Positions 1 through 7,100 of a DNA stretch of 38,753 nt are shown here, piece by piece; position 1 is the first letter of the stretch; the number at the start of each line of letters is the position of its first letter. Made by a program: the position numbers and the translations under genes. The stretch lies in NCBI GenBank assembly GCA_030650525.1, contig JAUSDQ010000021.1, positions 1 through 38,753 of the forward strand, in the 5' to 3' direction. The notes under the pieces are model-generated. The model ran no database searches, was not told where the DNA came from, and worked only from the letters and a program-made list of their open reading frames with translations. Origin of the DNA: Sulfuricaulis sp. (GTDB lineage Bacteria; Pseudomonadota; Gammaproteobacteria; Acidiferrobacterales; Sulfurifustaceae).

Positions 1-758
<758 letters not shown>

Positions 759-779
759 GAAATATTAGCTTTCACTAAT

Positions 780-812
780 AGGCCCGGGCACGGAAGTACC
801 CGGGCCTTTTTT
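780..812 (+). terminator. Rho-independent terminator after the thiC relic
   Basis: An 11-bp stem with one mismatch (GGCCCGGGCAC / GTACCCGGGCC, loop GGAA) is followed by TTTTTTATTTAT. It lies 21 bases after the thiC stop, so it is probably the original thiC terminator carried with the fragment. Confidence 0.8.
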
Positions 813-854
813 ATTTATAGTCTTCACTTGTGCAACCTTCACTTTCAATATCCA

Positions 855-1041
855 TACCACGGATTGTTCAGTATTTACTGCTTTTATACCCTTCCCTTGA
901 TCAGCGCTTTACATTGTCTAATCGATAATGTATAAATATGTTTATAAACATAATGTTATACATTAACAAACATTATCTAGGCTATTGATATTTAACATGG
1001 AGTATCGAATGAAATCAGTAAATACTGAACAATCCGTGGTA
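855..1041. repeat. 26-bp perfect inverted repeat flanking the HTH operon promoter
   Basis: Bases 855-880 (TACCACGGATTGTTCAGTAT, then TTACTG) are the exact reverse complement of 1016-1041. The right arm lies inside codons 3-11 of the first HTH gene. The arms are 135 bp apart and enclose the promoter region. A perfect 26-bp match is far beyond chance. It could be an inverted copy of the gene start, an element end, or a structure in a transcript reading through from upstream. Confidence 0.9.
911..981 (+). promoter_or_regulatory. Nested palindromes in the HTH operon promoter (candidate operator)
   Basis: A perfect 16-bp palindrome TATGTTTATAAACATA (937-952) sits inside outer arms AATGTATAA (927-935) and TTATACATT (956-964). 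Direct repeats ACATTGTCTA (911-920) and ACATTATCTA (970-979) flank the set. The region is AT-rich and 28-98 bases upstream of the first HTH start. The symmetry suggests binding of dimeric DNA-binding proteins, most simply the HTH products of the operon itself. That autoregulation is inferred. Confidence 0.65.
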
Positions 1042-1239
1042 CGGCGTCTTAATGTGATGATTGCATTAATGTTGGACCAAATGAATGAAGGCCAGGGGAC
1101 CTCGATGGCTGCGAAGATTGTCAAATTATCAACGCTTGGCTTAGCTTCTAGTGACATCGCAGAAATAGTAGGTAAGCCCCTTAATTATGTGACTGCAACA
1201 CTGGCACAGCGAAATTCTATAAAGAAAGGGAAAAAGTAA
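1009..1239 (+). CDS. Small helix-turn-helix protein 1 of tandem set (76 aa)
   Basis: The ATG at 1009 is chosen because GGAG at 999-1002 lies six bases upstream; an in-frame ATG at 997 has no ribosome site. The protein has an N-terminal amphipathic helix (VVRRLNVMIALMLDQM, about residues 10-25). A tri-helical HTH follows (KIVKLSTLGLASSDIAEIVG, about 40-59), then a lysine-rich tail. The HTH resembles sigma-70 region 4-like domains. It is alignable with the next four gene products over the pattern helix, L..LG...DIA.I.G, recognition helix. Its stop overlaps the next start in TAATG, which implies translational coupling. The right arm of the 26-bp inverted repeat lies in its first codons. A DNA-binding or RNA-polymerase-binding role is inferred; no named family is recognised. 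Confidence 0.82.
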   Translation: MKSVNTEQSVVRRLNVMIALMLDQMNEGQGTSMAAKIVKLSTLGLASSDIAEIVGKPLNYVTATLAQRNSIKKGKK

Positions 1240-1511
1240 TGAAAGATCAAGAAATTGGTGAACAGATTGTGCGACGACTAGATGTGATAGTTGGACTTCT
1301 TGTCCACTCGGTAACAGCAGAAAAAACACAGGTTGAAAAGATACAGGCGTTATCCGCTGCTGGATTTCAACCGAAGGAAATTGCGCGAATTATCGGAACG
1401 ACACCGAATACGGTACGAGTCGCAATGTCTGTTTCGAGAAAACATGGCGGCAAAGCGACGACTCGTCTAACAAGGAGAGATAGACATGGCCAGCAAAGCG
1501 AAGGGGAATAG
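1239..1511 (+). CDS. Small helix-turn-helix protein 2 of tandem set (90 aa)
   Basis: It starts in the TAATG overlap with gene 1. The N-terminal segment (QIVRRLDVIVGLLVHSV) parallels gene 1, followed by an excellent HTH (KIQALSAAGFQPKEIARIIG, then TTPNTVRVAMSVSRKHG). The GTTPNTVRVA recognition helix is typical of sigma region 4-like HTHs seen in small accessory-region proteins. The C-terminus is an Arg/Lys/Gln-rich tail (TTRLTRRDRHGQQSEGE) that overlaps the next gene by 26 bases. The shared N-terminal helix in all members suggests dimerisation or mixed assembly between paralogs, which is inference. Confidence 0.85.
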   Translation: MKDQEIGEQIVRRLDVIVGLLVHSVTAEKTQVEKIQALSAAGFQPKEIARIIGTTPNTVRVAMSVSRKHGGKATTRLTRRDRHGQQSEGE

Positions 1512-1683
1512 TTCAGATATGGACAAAGTTCTGAAAGAGTTGAGAAACATTAAGAACCTTTTAATGCTGTCTGCTCTACGTGCAGGTGCAACCTCTGATG
1601 AGGTCAACTACGCGACAGGTATGGGCGCAGCAAACATTCGCGCCATGTTTCCGGTGAAGCGAGGTCGCAAAAATAAAGGCTAG
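1486..1683 (+). CDS. Small helix-turn-helix protein 3 of tandem set (65 aa)
   Basis: The ATG at 1486 is preceded by AAGGAGA with good spacing, so this start is secure despite lying inside the end of gene 2. The product has a basic N-terminus, a helix (MDKVLKELRNIKNLLMLSAL) and a degenerate HTH (RAGATSDEVNYATGMGAANI), and ends in a strongly basic tail (PVKRGRKNKG). It lacks the insertion between the two helices seen in proteins 1 and 2, giving a compact form like proteins 4 and 5. The recognition helix differs from its neighbours, so the paralogs probably do not all read the same DNA site. Confidence 0.8.
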   Translation: MASKAKGNSSDMDKVLKELRNIKNLLMLSALRAGATSDEVNYATGMGAANIRAMFPVKRGRKNKG

Positions 1684-1739
1684 TACATTGGTTGGAATTC
1701 TATAGCTTCAGAAGCCGGCTGCGAGAGACCGATTTGTTT

Positions 1740-1765
1740 GGCTGGTGCCCCAGGGCACCCCAGCC
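1740..1765 (+). promoter_or_regulatory. GC-rich hairpin between HTH genes 3 and 4
   Basis: GGCTGGTGCCC pairs with GGGCACCCCAGCC (two-base bulge, CA loop) inside the only long gap (121 bp) of the operon. No U-tract follows, so it is not a classical terminator. It could be an attenuator, an RNA stability element or a protein-binding RNA. It is GC-rich against an AT-rich background. Confidence 0.5.
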
Positions 1766-1804
1766 GATGCTTTCACAAAACTTCTTGTGATAAAGGAGAT
1801 CTCT

Positions 1805-1993
1805 ATGGCGCGGCAAAAGAGAAAACAATCTGTTGAAGAACTGTTAGTGGGGTTAACTGAAACAATTCGGGATCAGACCATCGTTCAGCTGGGGCTTGCA
1901 GGCGTACCGCAGCAACTGATCAGAGAGATTGTGAAAGCCGATATTGTTCGTGTTAATGAAATTGTTAAACGCCTTAAAAAGGCGGGAGGTTGA
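1805..1993 (+). CDS. Small helix-turn-helix protein 4 of tandem set (62 aa)
   Basis: The ATG at 1805 follows AAAGGAGATCTCT, a strong ribosome site; a longer in-frame start at 1745 would run through the hairpin and has no such site. The protein is MARQKRKQSVEELLVGL, then a helix (TETIRDQTIVQLGLAGV) and an HTH-like pair (PQQLIREIVKADIVRVNEIV) ending in RLKKAGG. It aligns with proteins 3 and 5 in helix order and length. Its stop at 1993 is five bases before the start of gene 5. Confidence 0.8.
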   Translation: MARQKRKQSVEELLVGLTETIRDQTIVQLGLAGVPQQLIREIVKADIVRVNEIVKRLKKAGG

Positions 1994-1997
1994 TAAT

Positions 1998-2183
1998 TTG
2001 AAAAATCGGACACAGCAATCTGAAGGCAAAGATTTGAACGCGGTAGTCGTGCTCCTCAGTCAGTTGGTGGCTATTGAACTATGGAATGCAGGTGTATCAC
2101 AAAAGGAGATTGCTAAACGTCTAGGTGTAGCAAAGGCAACGGCTAATAAGTACCTAAGAGGACTAAAACGGATAACCAGTTAG
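1998..2183 (+). CDS. Small helix-turn-helix protein 5 of tandem set (61 aa)
   Basis: Start is the TTG at 1998, eight bases after GGGAGG (1984-1989). The product has a polar N-terminus (MKNRTQQSEGKD), a hydrophobic helix (LNAVVVLLSQLVAIELW) and the clearest HTH of the set (NAGVSQKEIAKRLGVAKATA, then NKYLRGLKR). The pattern is classical: EIA, turn Gly, recognition helix ending in a basic stretch. It is followed after 36 bases by the HEPN gene. DNA binding is likely from the fold; partner and target are unknown. Confidence 0.83.
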   Translation: MKNRTQQSEGKDLNAVVVLLSQLVAIELWNAGVSQKEIAKRLGVAKATANKYLRGLKRITS

Positions 2184-2219
2184 GCGGAATGACTATGAGT
2201 TCATTTTGCAGGAGCGCGA

Positions 2220-2939
2220 ATGGCACAAGCGAAGCTTGATCATAAACTGCTGGAAAAACTTGCGACAAACACGGGGCGTAAGAAGTCGGTGTTGCAATCA
2301 TCTGTTTCAAAGTTTGCGTCGAAACACGCGATTTCGTCAGAAGCCGCGCTCGTACTGTTAGCCAAACAGCAAGGTATCGGTTCTGCGCACTATTTGAAGA
2401 ATTTGCCCCCGGACGTACAGGCACAAGTACGTGACACGCTTCCGGCAATGCTCGACAAACCGGTGTCACGTCGAACCCCCAGTAACAGTGGTCGAGCGAA
2501 ACCTATTAAGGAAACCAATCGGCAAAGATCCAGCGTTGGTTTAGCGACAGAGTATCTTATTCATGATCCAGAACTTCGCACGCGAGTGATGGACCTACTA
2601 AAAGCTAAAGGGAAATTTGATAGAGTAATTCGTGAAGCTACGACAGTACTCGATCATAGAATCAAGGCGCTTTCAGGATTGAAGGGCAATTCGCTGCATG
2701 TGATCACACGAGCGATCAATCAGGAACCTAACAAGGCTGTCCTTGAAATTAGCAATGAGCCGTCGCAACAGGAGGGCTTCTTCAATATTTATAAGGGCAT
2801 CTTTCTGGCTTTTCGTAATGTGACGCATCACGAACTTACAGATAAGTTTACGCGGGAAGATGCGCTAAAGTTCTGCGGTTTTGTTGATTTATTGTTATTG
2901 GCGTTGTCGCAAGCAACGGTTCACCTAGATCGGAGTTAG
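2220..2939 (+). CDS. HEPN-fold protein, Hypoth_ymh (TIGR02391)-like, 239 aa
   Basis: The ATG at 2220 has AGGAG upstream. Residues 1-70 form a helical N-terminal module (KFASKHAISSEAALVLLAKQ) and about 75-105 a basic linker. The C-terminal half (about 112-237) carries the Ymh-type HEPN core: ELRTRVMDLL, FDRVIREATTVLDHRI, a GFFNIYKGIFLAFRN block and the closing helices. The motif R199-N-V-T-H-H204-E matches the RNPxxHE signature of the family, that is the Rx4H pair used by HEPN ribonucleases. HEPN proteins are commonly toxins or abortive-infection RNases, and RNA cleavage is inferred from the intact motif. It is the last complete gene of the HTH operon, and a PIN-like nuclease gene begins 64 bases later. 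No cognate antitoxin is recognised unless one of the HTH proteins serves that role. Confidence 0.8.
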   Translation: MAQAKLDHKLLEKLATNTGRKKSVLQSSVSKFASKHAISSEAALVLLAKQQGIGSAHYLKNLPPDVQAQVRDTLPAMLDKPVSRRTPSNSGRAKPIKETNRQRSSVGLATEYLIHDPELRTRVMDLLKAKGKFDRVIREATTVLDHRIKALSGLKGNSLHVITRAINQEPNKAVLEISNEPSQQEGFFNIYKGIFLAFRNVTHHELTDKFTREDALKFCGFVDLLLLALSQATVHLDRS

Positions 2940-3003
2940 CTAGGCCAGCAGTTATAAGGAATGACCTACCGACAAGTGATGGCACTGGTCCCACAGGAAG
3001 ATT

Positions 3004-3306
3004 ATGGACGCTCTGATATTTATCGACACAAATATTTTTCTAGATTTCTACCGGTATCCTCAAGGTTCCGCTGTGTTACCTATTCTTGGGTACATTGATG
3101 GAAATCATGACAAGATAATCACCGGCAACCAGATTGAAATGGAATTTAAGAAAAATCGTCAGAAAGTGATTTTGGAGTCAATTGGTTTTCTTAAGGGGCC
3201 TGCGTGGAGGAAGAACTGGGGTCAGATCACAGTTTTCACTAATATACCTGTTCAGCTTCCACTTCACTTCAATCACGGCCCCGTTTCCGCCGAGGAGTGC
3301 TCCTAA
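3004..3306 (+). pseudogene. PIN-like (PIN_8/DUF4935-type) nuclease, 3'-truncated by a repeat
   Basis: The ATG at 3004 follows AGGAAG. Residues 1-70 read LIFIDTNIFLDFYRY, then IITGNQIEMEFKKNRQKVI. The DTN acidic motif of strand 1 and the Q.E.EF..NR helix are typical of PIN-like DUF4935 proteins, whose full length is several hundred residues. From base 3218 the frame runs into the dispersed repeat (GGGGTCAGATCACAG...) and ends at 3306 with repeat-derived residues. The later catalytic acids are missing, so it should be inactive. It sits 64 bases behind the HEPN gene, so an intact locus would have paired two RNase folds. Confidence 0.75.
3218..3289. repeat. Dispersed repeat copy R1 (truncates the PIN-like gene)
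   Basis: It begins GGGGTCAGATCACAGTTTTC and runs through CTGTTCAGCTTCCACTTCAC to GGCCCCGTTTCCG. Related copies lie at 3732, 4478, 4551, 4857, 5749 and 8007. The GGGGTCAG start resembles palindromic repeats linked to REP-associated (TnpA_REP) transposases in proteobacteria; no such transposase is in the window. Confidence 0.8.
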
Positions 3307-3635
3307 GCTTTATCTCCCGGTGGCCGATACATGATCGACGAGGCCTTTTTCATGGCGGCGACCGTCTCCTCAACGGTCAACAGGACAGTCGTCTGGAGCG
3401 AGCTCAACGCTCCGCCAGCGCTGATCGCGATCGCCGTGGCGGCCATCGAGACGTTATCCGGCGCCTCCCACAAGTTGTATCCGTCGTGTTCGCCGAAGGC
3501 ATACCAGAAACCGTGCAGCTTTCCGCCGACCGATTCGATGTACTGTTTGGCCGCCGCTCGGCGGTCCTCGGGGTTCTTGATGAGCTTCGCCCAGGCGGCG
3601 GGCGTGTAACTGAATTTGGTCAGGTATAACGGCAT
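3303..3635 (-). CDS. GYD domain protein (110 aa)
   Basis: The product reads MPLYLTKFSYTPAAWAKLI, KNPEDRRAA, then GGKLHGFWYAFGEHDGYNLW, and ends in TVEETVAAMKKASSI. This is the GYD family, a small ferredoxin-like fold with the GEHDGY segment as its signature, of roughly this length and unknown biochemical function. The start is preceded on the minus strand by AGGAGG with good spacing. It is a single-gene unit: R1 lies just beyond its stop and R2 lies upstream, like the other minus-strand genes to 6572. Confidence 0.88.
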   Translation of the reverse strand: MPLYLTKFSYTPAAWAKLIKNPEDRRAAAKQYIESVGGKLHGFWYAFGEHDGYNLWEAPDNVSMAATAIAISAGGALSSLQTTVLLTVEETVAAMKKASSIMYRPPGDKA

Positions 3636-3731
3636 CGGCTTCCTCCTTTGTTTTCATCCCGCCAGCGGTTGAAGTGTGCCGGATCAGATGTCAGCATGCC
3701 CTTCGCGCCTCGGCACCGCAAGACCGCTCAG

Positions 3732-3785
3732 CCCCGGCCCCGTTTCCGGATCAGCCACCCGGTCGTCGAGACACGCACTTCATGT
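3732..3785. repeat. Dispersed repeat copy R2 (right half only)
   Basis: CCCCGGCCCCGTTTCCGGAT followed by CAGCCACCCGGTCGTCGAGA matches the right half of the repeat family. It overlaps the last codons of the PilZ gene (RRPGG is repeat-encoded), so that gene tail has been replaced or extended by the repeat. Confidence 0.8.
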
Positions 3786-4236
3786 TGGGGCTATCGGTGG
3801 TCGCGAGTCGCTTTCTCAGGACGGCCGCCGTTTTTCCCCTGCTGCGGGTTTCCGGTTTTGCGCCTTCCATGAGCGCCTGGTATAGCGCGAAGTTGGCGTC
3901 AATGTCGCTGGGGTGGAGGAAGATACCCACCCAGAAACCGTATGTCCCGATTGAACAGGAGTCCGACAGTTGCACCGGCTTTTTCCAGACGACCGTTCCC
4001 GACACCTCGATCTGGATTCCTTTGCGTACGTATTTAAACTTGATGGGCGCGTCCCGATCGATGGAGTGGTTCAACAGCAGACAAAGTCCGAAAGGGGAAA
4101 CATCGTGAATCTGAATGACATCGAGGTTTATAAATCTTGTGAAAATCTGCAGGACGCCTTGCGGTTTGTGCCGCAATACTTCGCGACGAGCACGACGACG
4201 CTCTTCGGGTTTCAGCTTCAGCTGTTTGGCCGGCAT
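3751..4236 (-). CDS. PilZ domain protein, C-terminus running into repeat R2
   Basis: From ATG 4236 the product starts MPAKQLKLKPEERRRARREV; a GTG at 4296 would add 20 residues. The RRARREV stretch, then IHDVSPFG about 30 residues later, fit the RxxxR and (D/N)xSxxG motifs that bind cyclic di-GMP in PilZ domains. Strands such as IEVSGTVVWKK and YGFWVGIFL complete the barrel. The last five residues are encoded by repeat R2, so the native C-terminus may be altered, but the PilZ core is intact. Targets could be motility, exopolysaccharide or other c-di-GMP outputs; context gives no hint. About 380 bases upstream (4297-4679) hold no gene, only repeat copies. Confidence 0.8.
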   Translation of the reverse strand: MPAKQLKLKPEERRRARREVLRHKPQGVLQIFTRFINLDVIQIHDVSPFGLCLLLNHSIDRDAPIKFKYVRKGIQIEVSGTVVWKKPVQLSDSCSIGTYGFWVGIFLHPSDIDANFALYQALMEGAKPETRSRGKTAAVLRKRLATTDSPNMKCVSRRPGG

Positions 4237-4477
4237 GTCAGTAAACTTAAGGTTGTGGGCACTCCCTTCCGCTGGCAAATCCCTCCACAAAGACACAGCA
4301 ATAGCCGTGCCACACGAAGGGTTTCACGTTAAGCGGAACACGCTACCACCGCCTGCGGCGTCGATTTCGGGGTATAGGCAGAAATACGCCGGTATGCATC
4401 ACTAAAGTGGGCAGAATATTGACGTATTGCGGCAATTTGCCGGCCTGGTTTAAAACGCAAATATTATAGAATATATA

Positions 4478-4660
4478 GGGGACAGACCACGGTTTCCGCG
4501 AATACATCTGTTCAATTTTCACTTCGGGTCATTCAGAAATAGAAATAAATGGGGTCAGATCACAGTTTCTGCTCACACCTGTTCAGCTTCCTCTTCACTT
4601 CAATCCCGGCCCTGTTTCCGGATCAGCCAACCGGTTGTCGAGACGACACAATTCATTATT
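4478..4660. repeat. Dispersed repeat copies R3a and R3b in tandem
   Basis: R3a (4478-4536) is GGGGACAGACCACGGTTTCC... and lacks the right half. R3b (4551-4660) is complete, from GGGGTCAGATCACAGTTTCT to CCGGTTGTCGAGACGACACA, then TTCATTATTG as in the copy at 8007. The 4297-4477 stretch before them shows no gene or recognisable site. Confidence 0.8.
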
Positions 4661-4678
4661 GCGCGGGGCTGCTGGCGG

Positions 4679-4854
4679 CTATTGAGTCCCCGTACCCATA
4701 AAGAAATCCCACATCACGTCATTCGCCGAGATGGCCGTCGAAGCGGGTTCGCCCCTGGTCTTCGCCGCGCCGGGCCAGGAATGGCCGCCGGTGTCGGTCA
4801 CGCACAGCTGGACGTGGACCTTGCCCTGACACGGGGAATACAGATCGCAGCACA
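4679..4854 (-). pseudogene. C-terminal remnant of a PHB depolymerase-family (LpqC-like) esterase
   Basis: On the minus strand the frame that stops at 4679 reads CQGKVHVQLCVTDTGGHSWP, then ASTAISANDVMWDFF. TGGHSWPG followed by an A..A.D..W.FF tail is the C-terminal catalytic-His region of PHB depolymerase-like secreted esterases. Only about 57 residues remain, with no start, nucleophile or signal peptide. The fragment is bounded by repeat R3b at its 3' side and R4 exactly at its truncated 5' side. It is too short for most gene callers. Confidence 0.7.
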
Positions 4855-4856
4855 AG

Positions 4857-4956
4857 TGGGGTCAGATCACAGTTTCCGCTAATACACCGTTCAGCTTTCA
4901 CTTTAGTTCAATCAGGCCCCCGTTTCCGGATCAGCAACCCGGTCGTCGAGACGCGA
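4857..4956. repeat. Dispersed repeat copy R4
   Basis: A complete copy: GGGGTCAGATCACAGTTTCC through TTCAGCTTTCACTTTAGTTC to CCCGGTCGTCGAGACGCG. It marks the break point of the esterase remnant and lies just past the rhomboid stop codon. Confidence 0.85.
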
Positions 4957-4970
4957 GGTCGGCCACTCCG

Positions 4971-5675
4971 CTAATGAAGCTGAAGTTCATTGTCTGATTG
5001 CTTACTTGCCGTCCCGTCGTCCTCCACATTGTCCTCTTCGTCTTCCCAGGAGTATTTCTTTTCCGGCGGGGCGGGGTCGTAGTTTTTGAATAGGATTGCC
5101 AAGACGACGCCGATAACCGCGCCGAATAAATGCGATTCATAGGAAATCTGAGGGTCGCCGGGAAAGATTCCCCAGATCGTGCCGCCATAAAGGAAAGACA
5201 CGATGAGCGCGAGCGCAATGGCGCGTTTATCCCAACGCAGCACACCGATAGTGAATACAAAGAGCATCATGCCCAGGGTCAGGCCACTGGCCCCGATATG
5301 ATAGGAACTGCGGGCGAATAGCCAGACGCCAATAGCCGTACCTATATAGATGACGGGGATGACGATTTTTGCCGATCGCGGATAACCATACAGCAATGCC
5401 GTGCCAAGAATGATAATCGGCGCGGTGTTGGCAAATACGTGGGACAGCGAACCGTGAATCAGCGGCGCCCAAAGAATGCCCCAAAGCCCGCTGGCCCTCA
5501 GCGGATAGACACCGTACGGAGTGAGATTTAGATCAAATGTGATTTCGACGAGCTTGATCAGCCACAGGACTGTCGCAAAGGATGCCGCGATGAAAAAGGA
5601 TCTGCGAAGCCGCCGCGCGTCATTCTCTGAGGTTGTCCCGGAATCCGTCATGCGAACGGTTGCCTGCCTGTCCAT
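4971..5675 (-). CDS. Rhomboid family intramembrane serine protease
   Basis: The 234-aa product has about six membrane helices between residues 25 and 195. Rhomboid motifs are all present: H79-x3-N83 in the second helix (SHVFAN), G-A-S130-G with the nucleophilic serine, and H182 in the last helix (ESHLFGAVIG). Rhomboids cleave single-pass membrane proteins within the bilayer. The C-terminus is a cytoplasmic acidic tail (SWEDEEDNVEDDG). An alternative start at M9 is possible. It stands alone between repeats R4 and R5, with no evident substrate nearby. A short palindrome (TGTCAC..GTGACA, 5701-5714) lies just upstream. Confidence 0.9.
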   Translation of the reverse strand: MDRQATVRMTDSGTTSENDARRLRRSFFIAASFATVLWLIKLVEITFDLNLTPYGVYPLRASGLWGILWAPLIHGSLSHVFANTAPIIILGTALLYGYPRSAKIVIPVIYIGTAIGVWLFARSSYHIGASGLTLGMMLFVFTIGVLRWDKRAIALALIVSFLYGGTIWGIFPGDPQISYESHLFGAVIGVVLAILFKNYDPAPPEKKYSWEDEEDNVEDDGTASKQSDNELQLH

Positions 5676-5748
5676 TGCCGCTGTGGGGTATCAGAATACG
5701 TGTCACCAGTGACAAAATGAAATGGACAGGATTAACCCCGAAAACCCC

Positions 5749-5818
5749 GGTCAGGTCACAGTTTCCGCCGATATCTGTTCTGTTTTCACTTTACTTCAAT
5801 CACCGCCCCATTTCCGAA
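5749..5818. repeat. Dispersed repeat copy R5
   Basis: GGTCAGGTCACAGTTTCCGC through TTTTCACTTTACTTCAATCA to GCCCCATTTCCG. It sits between rhomboid and the persulfide dioxygenase, touching the end of the latter. The right half (GTCGTCGAGACG) is missing. Confidence 0.75.
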
Positions 5819-5822
5819 TTAT

Positions 5823-6572
5823 TCAGCCCTGCAGGCTATCGCCGATCTGTTCGCAGTATTGTTGCAAATCTTCCGGCACGCCGGGCGGGCAGACGCCGCA
5901 TTTAAGGTTGCCCGGTACTGCGAAATCGATGAACTTGGGATAAGCGAGCTTCAGTTCCTGCATGATCTTCACAAACTCCGCGAGCGTTTTGTCGCCGCCC
6001 AGGCGCGGGTTACGCACTTTTTCCTGGCCGATGTTGGATACGCGCCGGCTCTTGTAGTCGTGCGCCGGATACACCAGCGTGTCTTCGGGCAATGCGAACA
6101 GCTTTTCGCGCACGCTGCGGTAGAGCGTGGGGGCATCGCCGTTTTGAAAGTCGGTGCGCCCGCAGCCGTCGATCAGCAGTGCGTCACCGGTGAATACGCG
6201 GCCGTCTACGCGATAGGCGTGGTGCCCGTCGGTGTGCCCCGGCGTGAACAACGGGTCTAACCGGATACTGCCGAGTTCGAACGGCTTGTTTTCCTGCAAC
6301 GACATATCGACGCAGCCGAGATTATCGGCCGCCGGATGCGCGATGCGGCTGGCGGTTTCCCTTTTAAGCTTGCGCGCGGCGGTGATGTGGTCGGCGTGAA
6401 TGTGAGTATCGAGCGTATACGCGAGCTTGAGCCCGAGTTTGTTCAGCTCTTCGAGATCGCGCTGCCAGGTGGGCAGCACCGCGTCGATCAGCAGCGCCTG
6501 CCCGGTGTCTTCGCAGCCGAGCAGATAGGTGTAGGTGCTCGATACCGGTTCGAACAGTTGTCGGAATATCAC
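5823..6572 (-). CDS. Persulfide dioxygenase, ETHE1-like metallo-beta-lactamase fold
   Basis: The 249-aa protein carries THIHADH (H57, H59, D61, H62), H113 in TPGHTDGH, D130 in TGDALLIDGCGRTDF and H171 in YPAHDY. GDALLxxGCGRTDFQ separates ETHE1/persulfide dioxygenases from other MBL-fold hydrolases such as glyoxalase II. These enzymes use mononuclear Fe(II) to oxidise glutathione persulfide to sulfite in the cytoplasm. The C-terminal CGVCPPG segment is extra relative to shorter homologs. It fits a sulfur-oxidising host together with the DsrC-like gene at 16960. It is a single-gene unit downstream-bordered by repeat R5. Confidence 0.92.
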   Translation of the reverse strand: MIFRQLFEPVSSTYTYLLGCEDTGQALLIDAVLPTWQRDLEELNKLGLKLAYTLDTHIHADHITAARKLKRETASRIAHPAADNLGCVDMSLQENKPFELGSIRLDPLFTPGHTDGHHAYRVDGRVFTGDALLIDGCGRTDFQNGDAPTLYRSVREKLFALPEDTLVYPAHDYKSRRVSNIGQEKVRNPRLGGDKTLAEFVKIMQELKLAYPKFIDFAVPGNLKCGVCPPGVPEDLQQYCEQIGDSLQG

Positions 6573-6649
6573 GTCATCTCCTTACGAAATCCACACGGCA
6601 TATTTATTACTAGGAGCAGATAATAGTTCTCACCGGCACCAGACTCGGG

Positions 6650-6738
6650 TCCCTTCTCCCTAAGGGAGAAGGACAGGATGAGGGGATATTACCTGTAAAT
6701 TTCCCCCTCACCCTAACCCTCTCCCGAAGGGAGAGGGA
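6650..6738. repeat. Palindromic intergenic repeat (CCCTCTCCC/GGGAGAGGG type), copy 1
   Basis: Two hairpins, CCTTCTCCCTAAGGGAGAAGG and CCCTCTCCCGAAGGGAGAGGG, face each other across AGGATGAGGGGATATT and CCCCCTCACCCT, which also pair. A second copy forms the body of the MITE at 35912-36076. It may work as a bidirectional transcript end for the dioxygenase. Confidence 0.8.
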
Positions 6739-6759
6739 ATGAAACATGGGAACAATTTA

Positions 6760-7046
6760 CTGCTCCGAGCAATAAGCGGGACCGTGGGTGGTGGCGAAGG
6801 TTGCGCACTGTATTTGACACCGGGCCGCGGGTTCTGTGGGGTTGTTGAAATGATACGCGTGTGCGTAAATGTTGGCGGTAGTTCTGAAGCGGAAGTTTTC
6901 TCATCTCTCGACCCTGGGGCAATCATGCACCACCAACCATACCCCGTCTTCTGCCTATGCCGGTAGCCTTCTGGTTGCTGCGCCTGGCAATTCGCCTGCT
7001 TGGATTGGCCTCGCGCCACATTTGCAGTCGCCGGGATTTTGGCTGA
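6760..7046 (+). pseudogene. 5' remnant of the alpha/beta hydrolase gene (duplicate of 8105-8360)
   Basis: The stretch parallels the leader and start of the intact hydrolase at 8300: GTTGTTGAAA, CGCGTGTG.GTAAATG, TAGTTCTGAA.CGGAAG and CCGGTAGCCTTCTGG occur in the same order in both. From ATG 6957 it encodes MPVAFWLLRLAIRLLGLAS, nearly identical to the hydrolase N-terminus, then diverges and stops at 7046. It fills the gap of about 530 bases between the dioxygenase and the methyltransferase, with the palindromic repeat at 6650. It helps fix the start of the intact gene. Confidence 0.75.
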
Positions 7047-7100
7047 CACTTTGCGGGGCGTCCGCGAAGACGGACAACACAAACCATAACGGAGGAGAAA

